A stretch of DNA of 64,000 nucleotides, from NCBI RefSeq assembly GCF_047948215.1, contig NC_134463.1, forward strand, positions 60,385,701-60,449,700, in the 5' to 3' direction. This DNA is from Lycorma delicatula. Its lineage: Eukaryota; Arthropoda; Insecta; Hemiptera; Fulgoridae. Position numbers and translations under genes: made by a program. Below are positions 23,473-35,266 of the stretch, piece after piece. Position 1 is the stretch's first letter. Every line of letters starts with the position of its first letter. Below the pieces are notes generated by a model. It worked only from the letters and a program-made list of their open reading frames with translations. It had not been told where the DNA came from and did no database searches.

Positions 23473-24375
23473 CACATTTTCATAAAAGTTTAGAATTTCT
23501 TAAATAAAATTTGTAGCTTAGTTCTTAGAAATAGCATGATACAAATTAAAAAAAAAATAGTAAGTTATACTTATCAGCTGGTGTACATAAAGTAATATAT
23601 TCGTATAACTAGGAAAGTATGTATATTAGTAATTTTCATACTTAGAAAAATGTAATTTTTTTTTTAATTTTAATTTCAAATGATTTTGATTTGATTTTTT
23701 AAATTTAATTTTCTTACTTAGAAAAAAAATTGTGAAGTTGTTTTATTTAATGCTCATCTAATTCACTCTAATCCTCTAATAAACCAGATAAATTTTTGTT
23801 TCTTTCTACTGCCATTGAGTTTTGGCAGGAAAAGCTGCGTATATCAATAGAAAAATAATTAATATTTACCATTATTGAATGTCAAGCTGTTTTAATAGTA
23901 TTTTTTTTTTTTTTTCAAATCAGAAGCTCAAAATAAATTGTTTTATTTTTAATTGAGACCGTAAATTATATATTTTTGTTATTACTTTCCTCTTATGTCT
24001 TTAATTCAGAAGATCTTTGGATAGTCTAGGTAAGAGCTTCTTATATTAATGTTTGGCTTATTTAAAATACAGTATTATATAGATATTACAGTGCTTTAGA
24101 TATTTTTTTAACCGATATTAATTGAAATAATGCAATATTAATCGATTCTTATTACTTATAATTTTGTAAATTATAAACTATAGATCAGAACAAGATAGAA
24201 ATAGTGTGTGTGTGTATAACAGAAGAATATATATATATATACAAAGAATGTGGTGGCCGAGATGAAAGGACGGTATGATACATAAAAGAAGGTACATTGC
24301 CAGAAGATGGCGCAGCGCACGGCGGTCAGTTTCAAAACAATAACTCAACGGAATCCTTTTCCCCTCTTGCTCCTC

Positions 24376-24412
<37 letters not shown>

Positions 24413-25685
24413 TACAACATTATTCGCCTCCAACCTCTTTCCTCCACTATGTTTTCTTTTTATTCGTTTAATTCTTCTTCTTCTTCTTTTTCTTTTCAGT
24501 TTTATTCTTGTAATTCTTTATAACTTCCAACCGTTCGTTCGTTCTTTTTCCTTTGACATGGTACAAGGAGGGCAATACATGATTTCATCTTGCAACGGGA
24601 ATTCCTAATGTTCTCTTTCTCACTGTTAATTTCTGTTGGATTTTTTTATAAGCATCAGTTACTGTATTTTGGCTATTTATATTACTTTACTTAATTGTAA
24701 TATCTATTATTTATTTTTGCAAATTTTAAAACGGGATCTTTTCTTTCATGTATAATAGATATAATGCAGTTCTAAATAAAAGACATAGTCATTGTTGGTT
24801 AAAAAAGTTTACAATTCTTCCTATAATCTTTTCATTGAAAAATGGAGTATATTAGGAAGTTAAAATTTGGCGCTTATCAATTATATTCGTTATAAAAAGT
24901 CAAAACATAGAAAAGTTAAACACTTTTTATAGCAATGAGATTGCATCTTAGGAGAACAAAATAATATGTATTTAAAATTTCAAAAATTACTTAAAATCAA
25001 ATTTATTTTGAAGTATAAATTATTAAAATTACATATATATTTTCTATATATTGATTGGTTGGCTATTATCGATAAAAATAACGAAAAATTAATAATCTAA
25101 TTTTGTCATTATAGTGATTAGATCGAGGTAACGATGTAAAAAATTCATTTTTTTTAGTTTGTATTTCAAATAAATAGGTTAATGCATGAATTTCTTGTAT
25201 GAAATAATGAAACTTCAGTTTGCTAATTGTAGAACTTTCTTATAATGTTTCTTTCACATTATCTTCAATAAAAACTAGCCGATTGTGATATACTTAACAT
25301 TACGATACAAAAAAAATAAATTGGCATGCAAAATTACTGCTATTTTTTAGTTATTTGGCTGAAATAGACAGATGACGTAAGTTATTTAAGTTTAATAGTT
25401 TACGTTAGTATTTTAATTTTTAATCCTTCTGTATGAATGATTTTTTTAAGCGATTTTCTGGTGTGTATTGTAATATTGGCCTTTAAACGCACTTTAAATG
25501 TCTTTATTTAAAGGGATTAAATAGACTCGCCTTACTGTTTGTTCTATTTTTTTATCAATTTGGAGTTATTTTTTATAATTTTTAATGAATTCTGTTGTTT
25601 TCCGATCAAAAGTTTTGCAAATGTTATATACGTTTAAAAAGTTTTATAATTTTTTTTTCTTTTTTTAATGTAGTATCATTTATAG
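23473..25685. other. AT-rich intron; TA microsatellite at 24378-24408
   Basis: A less AT-rich patch at about 24245-24600 (GATGGCGCAGCGCACGGCGG) has open frames but no recognisable protein. A TG/TA microsatellite lies at 24204-24240 and CTT repeats near 24474-24495. Confidence 0.5.
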
Positions 25686-25815
25686 GATTTACGTGAGCAG
25701 TTTAATAATATGTTAATTATTCATAGAAATTACAAAAATTCAACGTTTTTTAAATTTTAGATTCGTTTTTTAAATATTACTCAATAATTAAATTTATTCT
25801 TTCATTTATTTATTT
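25686..25815 (-). repeat. Copy of the 128-bp repeat inserted in SINE-B B4
   Basis: Its reverse complement matches 27596-27723 over essentially the full length (TTTAATTATTGAGTAATATT, GTAATTTCTATGAATAATTA, CTCACGT). Both copies are AT-rich and non-coding. Confidence 0.8.
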
Positions 25816-26492
25816 TATTTAGTATTGCTTTAATTATATTAAGTAGCATTTAACCGTTTTGAAGTTCGGATAAATAGGATAATAATTGTTACAATATTGT
25901 AATGGATGATGTACTGTCAACAAAAGTGAACGAGCTTAAAAATGACTTTTCTGTAAAAATGGAAATTAAAAAGTGACTTTTCTGGTTATTTCATCGGTTC
26001 ATACAAATAATCAAAACTACTACAGATTTCTTAAACAGGCTATTTGCAGCATTAGTATGTAATTTCTTTCTTAAAATATTCAGTTTCACTCATCACCTAA
26101 ATATTTTTTTTTTTTTTTTGCTTTTAGCTAACTGGATAGATCACACGTCTTCAATTATCTGACTAATTTATTCTAATGAGTATTTCTTTTGCAGTTTTCA
26201 TCTTTTCTACTTTTTTTTTGTAATAATTTTTCCTTTATTTAAGATATTTTCTTTTTAAATTTGTATTGTTTTCTTCTTCTTCTTCTAAAATTAATTAATC
26301 AATTAATTAATCGTTTTTTCTTTATTTTCTAATTATTAATATTTTTTCATGACTTCAATTTGTTTATTAGTTTTTGTTTTTAGATTTAATTTTATCTATA
26401 TCTCTTTGTTATAATGTAAAAAAAGAACAAAAAATATTTTTTTAAATTTCTTGCAAATATTAACTTCTAGGGTTGATTCAGTAACTTCCTCT
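25816..26492. other. AT-rich intron, nothing recognised
   Basis: T-rich low-complexity sequence, including a CTT run near 26272-26286. Confidence 0.6.
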
Positions 26493-26506
26493 TTTACATT
26501 GTACCT

Positions 26507-26774
26507 TCTTTCTTTTTCCTGTTTGGCCTCCGGTAATTACCGTTCAGACAACACTTCAGTGGATGAATGAGTGAAAAATGAAATGTAGTCTTGTACAGTC
26601 TTAGTTTGACCATTCCTGAGATGTGTGATTAATTGAAATCCAACCACCAAATAACACCGGTATCCACGATCTAGTATTCAAATCCGTGTAAAAATAACTA
26701 ACTTTACTAGGACTTGAACTCTGAAATTCTCGACTTCCAAATCAGCTGATTTGGGAAGACGCGTTCATCACTAA
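26507..26774 (-). repeat. SINE-B copy B3 with 14-bp target duplication
   Basis: The reverse complement shows the damaged tRNA-like head, GTCTTCCCAAATCAGCTGA, the body (GATCGTGGATACCGGTG) and the tail ending CCGGAGGCCAAACAGG. The perfect duplication TTTACATTGTACCT flanks it at 26493-26506 and 26775-26788. Confidence 0.9.
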
Positions 26775-26957
26775 TTTACATTGTACCTGTTTTCTTATAA
26801 ACGAAACTTTTCTTTGTTTTATACGTTAGTTAAACTGCAATCAGTGTTTATTTACGTAGTCGTGTTTTTAATTTTATATTATCATCAGAATAAGGTAGAT
26901 GTATTTAAGCAGCATTTTTTTGTGTCGTATAATTCAATAACGGTTTTATCTGTTTTT

Positions 26958-27206
26958 ACTTCCTTGTTCGAAGTAAAGGAAGTATTGTGATTGCGAAAAA
27001 TTTCGGTTTTCAGATTTCAACGGAAATATCCATTTTGACCATCCTTGAATCCATTTTGACTAGTTTCGTCGTGATGTCTGTACGTAGGTATGTATCTCGC
27101 ATAATTTAAAAATGATTAGCCGTAGGATGTTGAAATTTTGGATTTAGTACTGTTGTAGCATTTAGTTGTGCATGTCCCCTTTGCAATCAACAGAACCAAA
27201 AGCAGA
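26958..27206 (+). repeat. Rep-1 copy d, 3' truncated
   Basis: Left part only: ACTTCCTTGTTCGAAGTAAA through GTATGTATCTCGCATAA and GTTGAAATTTTGGATTTAG, then it stops near AACCAAAAGCAGAATAAG. Confidence 0.8.
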
Positions 27207-27469
27207 ATAAGAACATTTTATTTAATAAAACGTAATTCGATAAAATTAATATTTACGGAACTATTAATAATTAAATGAATGATTTAAATTGCCAATATTT
27301 TGAAATTTACAAACTTAATTATTATAGAAAAAATGTTTTTTGCCACATGTACATCAAATTTCATTAAACTATTCTAATCTTAAGGTATACATTTTGGTCT
27401 ACATGAATTTTTTTATTTTTATGTCCTGAATCTGTCCCTTAAGTTTGGCCAACACGTCCTCTCTCTTGT
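27207..27469. other. AT-rich intron, nothing recognised
   Basis: No open frame or repeat is supported. Confidence 0.5.
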
Positions 27470-27785
27470 TTCGTTTAGCCTCCGGAACCATCGTAAGATA
27501 TTACATCAAAGGATAATATGTATGAATGTAAATAAACTGTAGTCTTGTACAGTTTCAGGTCGACCATTCCTGAGATGTGTGTTTATTAAAATCCACACAA
27601 TAAATAAATGAAAAAATAAATTTAATTATTGAGTAATATTTAAAAAATGATTTTAAAATTTAAAAAACTTTGAATATTTGTAATTTCTATGAATAATTAA
27701 TATATTATTAAACTCCTCACGTGAAATCCAATTACTAAAGAACACCGGTACCTACGATCTAGTATTCAAATCCATATAAACGTTC
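27470..27785 (-). repeat. SINE-B copy B4, head-truncated and interrupted
   Basis: The reverse complement gives the body (ACTAGATCGTAGGTACCGG) and tail (GGTTCCGGAGGCTAAA), but the tRNA-like head is missing. The copy is split at the position of GGGTTTCAATTAACC by a 128-bp insertion at 27596-27723. Confidence 0.85.
27596..27723 (+). mobile_element. 128-bp small element inserted in SINE-B B4
   Basis: Starts CACAATAAATAA and ends CTCCTCACGTG. It is flanked by AAATCCA at 27589-27595 and 27724-27730, a 7-bp duplication consistent with insertion into the SINE. Its terminal inverted repeat is only CAC/GTG. The same sequence lies in reverse at 25686-25815, so it is mobile or was copied. Confidence 0.75.
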
Positions 27786-29063
27786 CAACACTTCCTGGGG
27801 ACACTCTTATATATAAAAGTCTAATTTAAAATAAATATTAATTGAATCATTGGAAAATCTTTAGAGAAAGAATTAAAAAACACTAAAATAAAAAATTAAA
27901 TTAGAAAAAATATTTTAATATTATTTTACATCATTTTTTTAATAAGGTATAAATAAACGTTTTCTTTTTATTCCACGAATAAGTACATGCCATGTAGAAA
28001 TTTAAAAAAAAATTTAAATCCGACATAATCGGTAAATGTCACGTTTACTTTAAGCAGATAGGTATTACCATCATTATTTTTAAATAACAGCTGTTCCCCA
28101 ATACAGCACTGTTCGCTACCTCAGGCTTCAACTGAAAGAACCGTAATATAATATTAAACTAGCGACTTTTCTTGAACATACGCATAAAATTAATCTATAG
28201 GTTCATTTTATAGTACATCATACATTCATTTAAAATAGAAGTTTATGCTGTAAAAATCTTTTCTTAAACTTATATATCTGGATGTATGGTGCACAGTTTT
28301 TTTGGGTTATTTAAAAAAAAAATTAAATCGATTCAATTTTTTTTTTAATTTCCTGCTGTAGCTATCAATTCCCCATACTCTATCCTACTCACTGATTTAA
28401 AAGTTCTTTTCGTAGAAGAAGGTATACACTTAAGATTCACTTCAAACTTCCAACTGAAAAGAAGAATCGACTGGTCTAGAAAGTGCACCAAATTTTATTT
28501 GAATATTGAAAATAAGGTAGAACAGGGATCTTCTGTCTTAAAAATTAAATAATATTATAAAAATTTTCTCATTTTACAGTTTTTTCTTCTTTTTTAGATT
28601 ACTCTTAAAACAACATTGTTGGATTTTATTTTATTTCTACGCAATTATATGTTGGCATTTAATATTCTGTTACATCTTATTGTTGTTTTTTTTTTGTTTG
28701 ATAGTGCTGGATTAAGAATAAAAACTAATAATAAAGTTTTATATATTATTTAATATTTATGAAAAACCTATTGTAATTTTCAATCTAGAGTAAGAAATCA
28801 TATAGTTTCCTATTTTTTCTCTTTTGTTATACATTTCAGTAGTTCTTATTAAAGTTTTAACAATTTAAAACAAATATATACAATTTTTTTTTGTTTTAGT
28901 TCTTGATATAATTTACAAAATCAAGAAAGACTGCAATAAGAGGTTTTAGGTAATTAAGAATTTTAAAATTTTTCTATTAATTATGACATCTTAATTTGTA
29001 TTCTTTATACTCGATTACCATCAGAGGTAATATATTTATTTGACGATGATTTTCATAAAATAC
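27786..29063. other. AT-rich intron, nothing recognised
   Basis: No coding or repeat signature supported. Confidence 0.55.
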
Positions 29064-29292
29064 TAGCAGACCCGGCAAAGCTTTGCTATTACTAGATTTG
29101 AGTATATATATTTATAGATCAAATAACACAATTGAAAATTTGATAACTGATCATTACGGAACTTCGCAAGATATAACTTTTCACTTTATCCCTTTACCCC
29201 ATTTTCCCTTATCCCCGCACGTAAATCGGTCCAGTAGTTTTTTAGTCTATAGCGAACACATATACGAACATTCCGTTTTATATATATAGAAG
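29064..29292 (+). mobile_element. Rep-9: small non-autonomous element (ACTAGCAGACCCGGCAAAG type)
   Basis: Begins TACTAGCAGACCCGGCAAAG and ends in TTTTATATATATAG. Between lie CTTTATCCCTTTACCCC and GTAAATCGGTCCAGTAG. Beginnings of this AGC-GACCCGGCAAA type are common in dispersed repeats of many invertebrates. The class is not certain and no protein is encoded. Confidence 0.55.
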
Positions 29293-29560
29293 AAGAAATT
29301 CTGGTTGTATATTTGTTTGTATCGTAAATATCCCGACCCTAGCGGGTGTAGTTTTTGAAAAAATTTTTCCTTTCACATAACTAATGTATATTCTGAATAT
29401 GAGCCAAATCGAATCGTAAATACAATTTTTCGAAATATCTCGACCCCAGCGTCACCAGCGGGTCCAAACTAATTCAGAAACCTTTGCGAGCGTGCACACA
29501 ACTCACCAAAGTTTCATCGCAATCGAATGAATGGTATAGGAACGCATACGGGACAAACAC

Positions 29561-29562
<2 letters not shown>
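29293..29562 (+). repeat. Related degenerate element ending at a TA microsatellite
   Basis: Contains ATCCCGACCCTAGCGGGTG and, further on, TATCTCGACCCCAGCG. It ends in ACGGGACAAACACTTCA directly against (TA)n. The layout resembles Rep-9 ends, but no second copy is present here. Confidence 0.4.
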
Positions 29563-29615
<53 letters not shown>

Positions 29616-29616
29616 C
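29563..29616. repeat. (TA)n microsatellite
   Basis: A run of more than 20 TA units. Confidence 0.92.
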
Positions 29617-29685
29617 ATGGTACAATAAAATTTTTCATTAATATCCAATATACTGAAGATAATTAATCCGATTTTAATAAAGAAA

Positions 29686-30250
29686 CTAGCCGGTCGGGGC
29701 TCCGCCCCTTGGACCGACGGAGCCTAAGTCTGCCCAGGTGAACCCCGAAGCCGACTCAACGGCTCCCCGGGACCATGGGATCTACCTCAGGGGCACAGAG
29801 CTCGCTTCGCTCGCTATTCATTTCAGTCCAGGGGGCCACCCCGTGGACTCCAGTAGTGTTCATTACCTCACGGTTATAAGAATAGAAGTGATAATAACAA
29901 AGTATTCAGACTTTATAGAAACCTGAAAAAGAGATTTAATTAAAAAGACAGAATAGTAGGAACTATGATAACTGAAATAAACACACCTTTGACGACGAAA
30001 AATGTATAATTTACGTCTTTTGTTTGATGACTAGGATATAATAATAAAGTAAATGGATTATTTTTTTTTTTCTTTAATGAATGTCTTTAACTCACAACTT
30101 CACCGAGGCTATAGGGTCTTGGTGTGTGGTTCAAACCCTTTCCTGGTATGACATGAATGTATCGTGCAAAATTTGAAAGCAGTCGGTTGGTTTCCGCGTG
30201 ATGCCAAAACTAACAGACATACAAACAAACAAACTTTTGGCTTTAAGATT
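29686..30250 (+). mobile_element. Rep-8 copy 1, about 565 bp
   Basis: GC-rich head (AGCCGGTCGGGGCTCCGCCCC, then GCTCGCTTCGCTCGC and GTTCATTACC), AT-rich middle (ACTTTATAGAAACCTGA, TTCTTTAATGAATGTC), then a tail with GTATGACATGAATGTATCG and AAACAAACAAACTTT. A second copy in the same order lies at 50706-51275. Non-coding, class unknown. Confidence 0.7.
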
Positions 30251-31149
30251 CCCCCCAAAATCAGCTTTTTTTATAATTATTTTTTTTTTTTAATTCATAC
30301 CGATCAGTCTTACGGGACGAAATCTAAATAGCTAATCAAAATAAGGATAAAGAAAAATTCTACTGAAAAATACATCTCAGTTTATTTGTTAAAAATTGTT
30401 TATCCATTGCTCATCTTATAATGTAATTATTCGTTTTAAATTTACATTGAAACCGTTTTCAAAAATCAATACACATACACTCTTTAAAAGAATCTTTTAG
30501 ATTAGTTCATAGTTTTCGAATTTTAAATGAACGAATATAGTCATTTTGATTTTTATAAAAAGATAATTAAAGTTTTATTAATTATAAAATTAAATATCGC
30601 TTGTTACTTTTTGCAATTAAATTTTGGAAAAGGTAGTTTCTTGAGCCGAGTACTACCTTGGTTAAAAATGATAGATTATTTTTGACAACAGTTCAAATAT
30701 ATTCCTGGTACCTTCGTACACATAAAATATCCAAGTAGATTTGATTAATGATAAGAAAGTTTTTAAGATAAGATCTAAAACATTATTTGGGGAATGATTT
30801 TTTCCTTACAACCGACAATTTAAATGTTATTTATTTACTAAAAAACCATTTCAAAATGTGTTTTTTAATTTATTGATTTTATTTAATAATTTCAATCCTG
30901 CGTTTAACATAACTGCCCGCCAAAAATCATATGATTTTTTTTTTCATTTTTAGTTTAACAATGTAAATGAAATCATAATAAATTAATAAAACATGTAAAT
31001 TAGATTATAAATCTTAATATAATGTTTATGAGCATGTTAGCAATCATTTTATAAGAATATAAATCAAATAAAATTATAAGAACATAGTATGAAAATAATT
31101 AAATCAATAAAAAAATGTTACATAAAAATATTACTTAAATTAATCATTT
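30251..31149. other. AT-rich intron, nothing recognised
   Basis: A/T-rich with no supported feature. Confidence 0.6.
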
Positions 31150-31680
31150 GAGATTGGTAGTTGGCATAATTTATTGACAGGTCTTCTATTTGTGTTAAAG
31201 CTGTATATAATTCCTCAAAATTAAAGATCGTTTGTTCCAAACACGAAGCATGTGAATTTTAACTCCTTTGATTGCGCTTTCCCATAAACCACCAAAATGG
31301 GGTGAAGAGGGAAGAATAAATAACCAGGTTATACCTTGTGTAGTTGTGAACGCTTGAACGTCTGATTTTATTTTTTCTGAATTTAAAAAATAAAGTATAT
31401 TTTTGGTGGAATGGAAATTTGAACCGTTATCAGAAAAGACTTGAGTGGAAATACCCCTATGTGATATAAATCTTTTAAGTGCTTCAATAAACTACAGTGA
31501 AGACAGATCAGAAACTAATTGTAAATGGATAGCTTTAGTAGTGAGATATAAGACTGCTATATATAAGATTTTCTTAAAGTGTTAGATTTCTACCCGCCAT
31601 GACGAATCATAATTGGACCGCCGTAGTCTACTGCGCAAGTAGAGAATGGTCGGTTGGTTTTCTGATAGAAATACTACTAT
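31150..31680 (-). pseudogene. BEL/Pao retrotransposon integrase relic
   Basis: The minus strand, reading through frames, gives NRPFSTCAVDYGGPIMIRHGG and then TKAIHLQLVSDLSS. These are followed by FIEALKRFISHRGI, FSDNGSNFHSTKN (catalytic Asp, near 31417-31440), FTTTQGITWLF and PHFGGLWESAIKGVK (catalytic Glu, near 31265-31300). This order is that of a BEL/Pao integrase core. In-frame stops and shifts make it dead. No long terminal repeats or gag were found beside it. A minus-strand frame of 82 codons at 31935-32183 lies upstream on that strand, but I cannot tie it to the element. Confidence 0.85.
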
Positions 31681-32319
31681 TGTTGTCGTTATTATTATTA
31701 ACGTTATAAATATAATTATTTTGTAATTTTGTAATCAAACTGAGCATTTCATATTTTTAGCACTTGCAACCCTTTGTGTATACTTACTAGCAATACTAAT
31801 CGGTTGTTTTTTGGAAGGTGAATTCATAATTTGTAACAGATCTTTTAATCTGAGTTAGATTAGTTCTGTCATGATTTTTTGATTACTATTTTGTTTTCTA
31901 TTTAACTTTTTGTTTTTGTTTTCATTTATTACTTTTACTTCAAAGTTGCCATCGGTTCATATATTTTAATGTTACCTAATTGTTCTATCATTTCTGACTT
32001 TTTCTGTCCTTGGACATGAGATTGACCTCTCATATCTTTTACAATACATTTCTTTGATCTATCACGTTTTTTTATATGAGTTTCCGAATCATTGTTTGAT
32101 TTAACGGTTTTAATTATTTCTATTTTCTTTAGTACCAATTCATCATCTGCTTCTCCATCTCTGTTCTTTCCATAAACAATCACAATTTGTTATTGAATAT
32201 AAAAAAAAGAAAAAATTAACCGAAAATGAATCATCTAATTCAGATAAACCTGTATCTAACTAGCATCTAAGATATATATACGAGTATATAGACTTCTAAT
32301 GGAGTAAAACGTTTTTTTG
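31681..32319. other. Intron; possible further retroelement remnant, not resolved
   Basis: The minus-strand frame at 31935-32183 is Lys/Glu/Asp-rich and hydrophilic (RDRSKKCIVKD). I do not recognise it. It may belong to the neighbouring BEL/Pao relic or be chance. Confidence 0.3.
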
Positions 32320-32462
32320 TTTGATGATGTCACCGTATAAGCTTGAAACTTGTGTGTGATATGAAAATTGAATTATTTTTAGCGTGTTAGAAATTCATTG
32401 CTTAACCAGGATTCGAACTCGAGACTTTCGGATGAAAGGCCGAGATGCTACTTGCCCTGGCT
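32320..32462 (-). repeat. SINE-A, long-tail subfamily, copy A3
   Basis: The reverse complement has a damaged head, GGCCTTTCATCCGAAAG and a B box GAGTTCGAATCCTGG. A 3' extension follows (CTTATACGGTGACATCATCAA) that is shared with 40240 and 58870 but not with copies carrying the CCGGAGG tail. Confidence 0.75.
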
Positions 32463-32639
32463 TCTTCTTCATAACCTGAACATTTTCGGATAAAGGGAAA
32501 CAATTCAATTAAAAGAAAAGAATTATGAATGCATTAATTCTAAATTATATCGCTGGCGATTAATTCTGTAAAATAATTGAGAATAATTAAAAAATAAATT
32601 AAATTAAATTAAAAAGAATTAATAAAAAATAATAAGAAT

Positions 32640-32855
32640 AATACAAAAAAATAAATAAAATAAACAATACCTTAATTAATTTTATTTCATAAACATCTAG
32701 ACAATTTGTCAGTGCTGTAATTTTCATATTTTTTTTAATTGATATGTACAAATGTATTTTCTACTTTTTTTAAATTTTATAACAATTGTTTATTCAGGAC
32801 GATTTGTTTGCTTTTATGTTATTATTATAGCCATGAATTTGGTTTGAATATCGTT
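32640..32855 (+). repeat. Direct repeat D1, copy 1
   Basis: Matches 34622-34826: GCTGTAATTTTCAT, TTTTTTTTAATTGATAT, TATAACAATTGTTTATTCAGG, ACGATTTGTT and TATAGCCA. Non-coding. Confidence 0.8.
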
Positions 32856-34621
32856 TACCATATTTAAGCTTACTTATGTATACAGATTATGTTTCACATT
32901 CCAAAAAAACTTAAATTTTATTTGGATACGTATATTTTTAATATATGATATTATTAGTACCATAAAAATAATATTAAGAAAATTAGTCCTTTGTAGAATC
33001 AAAATTCTAATCGTACTTATAACAAATATTGCATTTTAATATATTTCAACATAACCTCTTTTGATTAATATTTAAGAAACTTTTCATTAAAATATATTTT
33101 TTTATTAATATACAATTTGTCACCGTTAAATTGGGTTTAGTTTTGACTGAAATTTATCGTGTTGTAACCTAAATAAGGATGTAATGCGGGCTTACGTAAA
33201 AAAATCATGAGTAAAATTAATGTAGGCAGATCATATAAAAATTATAGAAATTAATAAAAGTAGACCGATAGATTAAATAAAAAATTTAATTCGGTTTATT
33301 TAAATTTTATATTATTATTATTATTAATATTATTATCATTATTACTAAATTTTTAACATTTAAAAACAGTTATTTTCAATTAATATATGCAAATATACAT
33401 ATAAATGCTATTATCGTAAATGGAAATTCTAAACTTCCTACTACCTGCCCACGTAATACAATTTATTATATAAAATAAAAAAAATTACTGATAAACTTAT
33501 AACAAAATATTTTATTAACATATATATATATATATCATATTTACATTATGTTTTTATATTTTAAAATACATTGTAAATTTTTAATATTAAATAAAAGAAA
33601 GACAATAAATAAACAAACGCAAATTACATTGTCCTGTTTGTTTGACATTACCGTACGGTATAATAGTTGTAAGAAGTCGTTGCAAGAATTAAGAAGCTGA
33701 TATGGTTTTCTATACTTCTTTAATATAACCTCTAATAGCTTTGTTTAACAAAGATCCGACAACGTTGTATATAGCGGTGCGTTGAATCGGTTGTAGATAG
33801 AAGATGAAGGAGAGGAAGAAGATGAAGAAGGTGGAGCCATTTTGTTTCTTTTTTGTTGTTAAGGTGGTGGCCCTTCTTGTGTTTTTTTTTTATTTATTTA
33901 TTTTTTTTTTTTATTTTGTTTCCTCTTTGTGAACCGAGAGAAGGCCCCGCCTTCCCATCTCTTGAGATCGAAATATCTTCTTCTCAGTCAGACTCCTACT
34001 CAGTACCCTATGCTTGTCTCTCAATGGCCTCTCTCTTTCTTTCTCTTTTATTTATATATATTTTTTCCTTTGATAAACGATTATAAAATATTTATTTAAT
34101 TTTATTATTATATTTGTTATTAATTTTTATCATTGATATTACTAATAATAATAATATGGTAAACTCTTAAATAAAAAAAAATGAAAACAAAATAGGATTA
34201 AGTCCTAAAAATTTTTGAAAAATTTATATTATGATAATATACAATAAAAGCAACTTATTGATCTTTTGGCAAAGTTCCATTTAGGTTAAATGGCAAATTG
34301 TGATGTACATCACCTTATGTTATTTTTTCGTAGTGACTATTCATGCTTTAAAAACAGGTTACACGTATGTAATCTGAAAGTAGATAAATTAAATAAATAC
34401 AAATATTTATTACAGCTTGTTATAACAACAGCAGTCTAATTAAATTGACATTAAATTTAACTCATGTTTTATATTGATACAGTGTTTTCTTACACTTTTT
34501 TAAAAAGCAGTTTTTGTTAAACATGACATAATTGATTTAATACTAGTTATATTATTTATAGTATGAACAGGTAAATAAAAGGAAATTTAAATTGTAATAC
34601 TAGTTTTTATTTGAAAGTAAA
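32856..34621. other. AT-rich intron; GC-balanced patch at 33640-34020
   Basis: The patch includes CGTACGGTATAATAG, a GA-rich run (GATGAAGGAGAGGAAGAAG) and GAGCCATTTTG. Its open frames are T-tract composition. The rest is A/T-rich with a TA repeat at about 33520-33534. Confidence 0.5.
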
Positions 34622-34826
34622 AATAATACATAAAATAAGCAGTAGCTTAATTAATTCTTACATAAACGTCTAGACAATTTAATTTCTCAGTGCTGTAATT
34701 TTCATCTTTTTTTTAATTGATATATACTACTGTATTTTCTTAAATTTTATAACAATTGTTTATTCAGGACGATTTGTTGGCTTTTGTGTTGTTATTGTTA
34801 TAGCCAGGAAATTGGTTTGATTACTT
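34622..34826 (+). repeat. Direct repeat D1, copy 2
   Basis: Second copy of the sequence at 32640-32855, same orientation, about 2 kb downstream. Confidence 0.8.
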
Positions 34827-34961
34827 AAATATATAGCACATAATTTCTTCTTTTTTTTTTTAAATAATAAAAAAAAGAAAACCCGGAAAATGATTTAAAA
34901 ATATAAAAGAAATATTATCATTTCAGAAATACAGTTGAACCTCTCTAATTCAAATTTTAAA

Positions 34962-35251
34962 ACCCACCGGGTTGGTCTAGTGGTGAACGCGTCTTCCCAA
35001 ATCAGCTGATTTCGAAGTCGAGAGTCCCAACGTTCAAATCCTTGTAAAGGGAGTTGGATTTGAATACTAGATCATGGATACCGGTGTTCTTTAGTGGTTG
35101 GGTTTCAATTAACCACACATCTCAGAAATGGTCGAACTGAGAATGTACAAGACAAGACTACACTTCATTTACACTCATATATATCATCCTCATTCATCCT
35201 CTGAAGTATTATCTAAACGGTAGTTACCGGAGGCTAAACAGAAAAAAAGAG
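34962..35251 (+). repeat. SINE-B copy B5, full length with 15-bp target duplication
   Basis: Head CCCACCGGGTTGGTCTAGTGG, B-box region ACGTTCAAATCC, body and tail (CCTCTGAAG...TTACCGGAGGCTAAACAG), A-rich end. The duplication AATTC[A/G]AATTTTAAA lies at 34947-34961 and 35252-35266 with one mismatch. Confidence 0.92.
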
Positions 35252-35266
35252 AATTCGAATTTTAAA

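Noticed and set aside
31935..32183. Charged 82-codon minus-strand frame
   Set aside because: No recognisable family. It could be retroelement debris, and calling a host gene would be unsupported.
33853..34086. 77-codon open frame
   Set aside because: Mostly Phe/Leu/Ile from T homopolymers. No domain or splice context.
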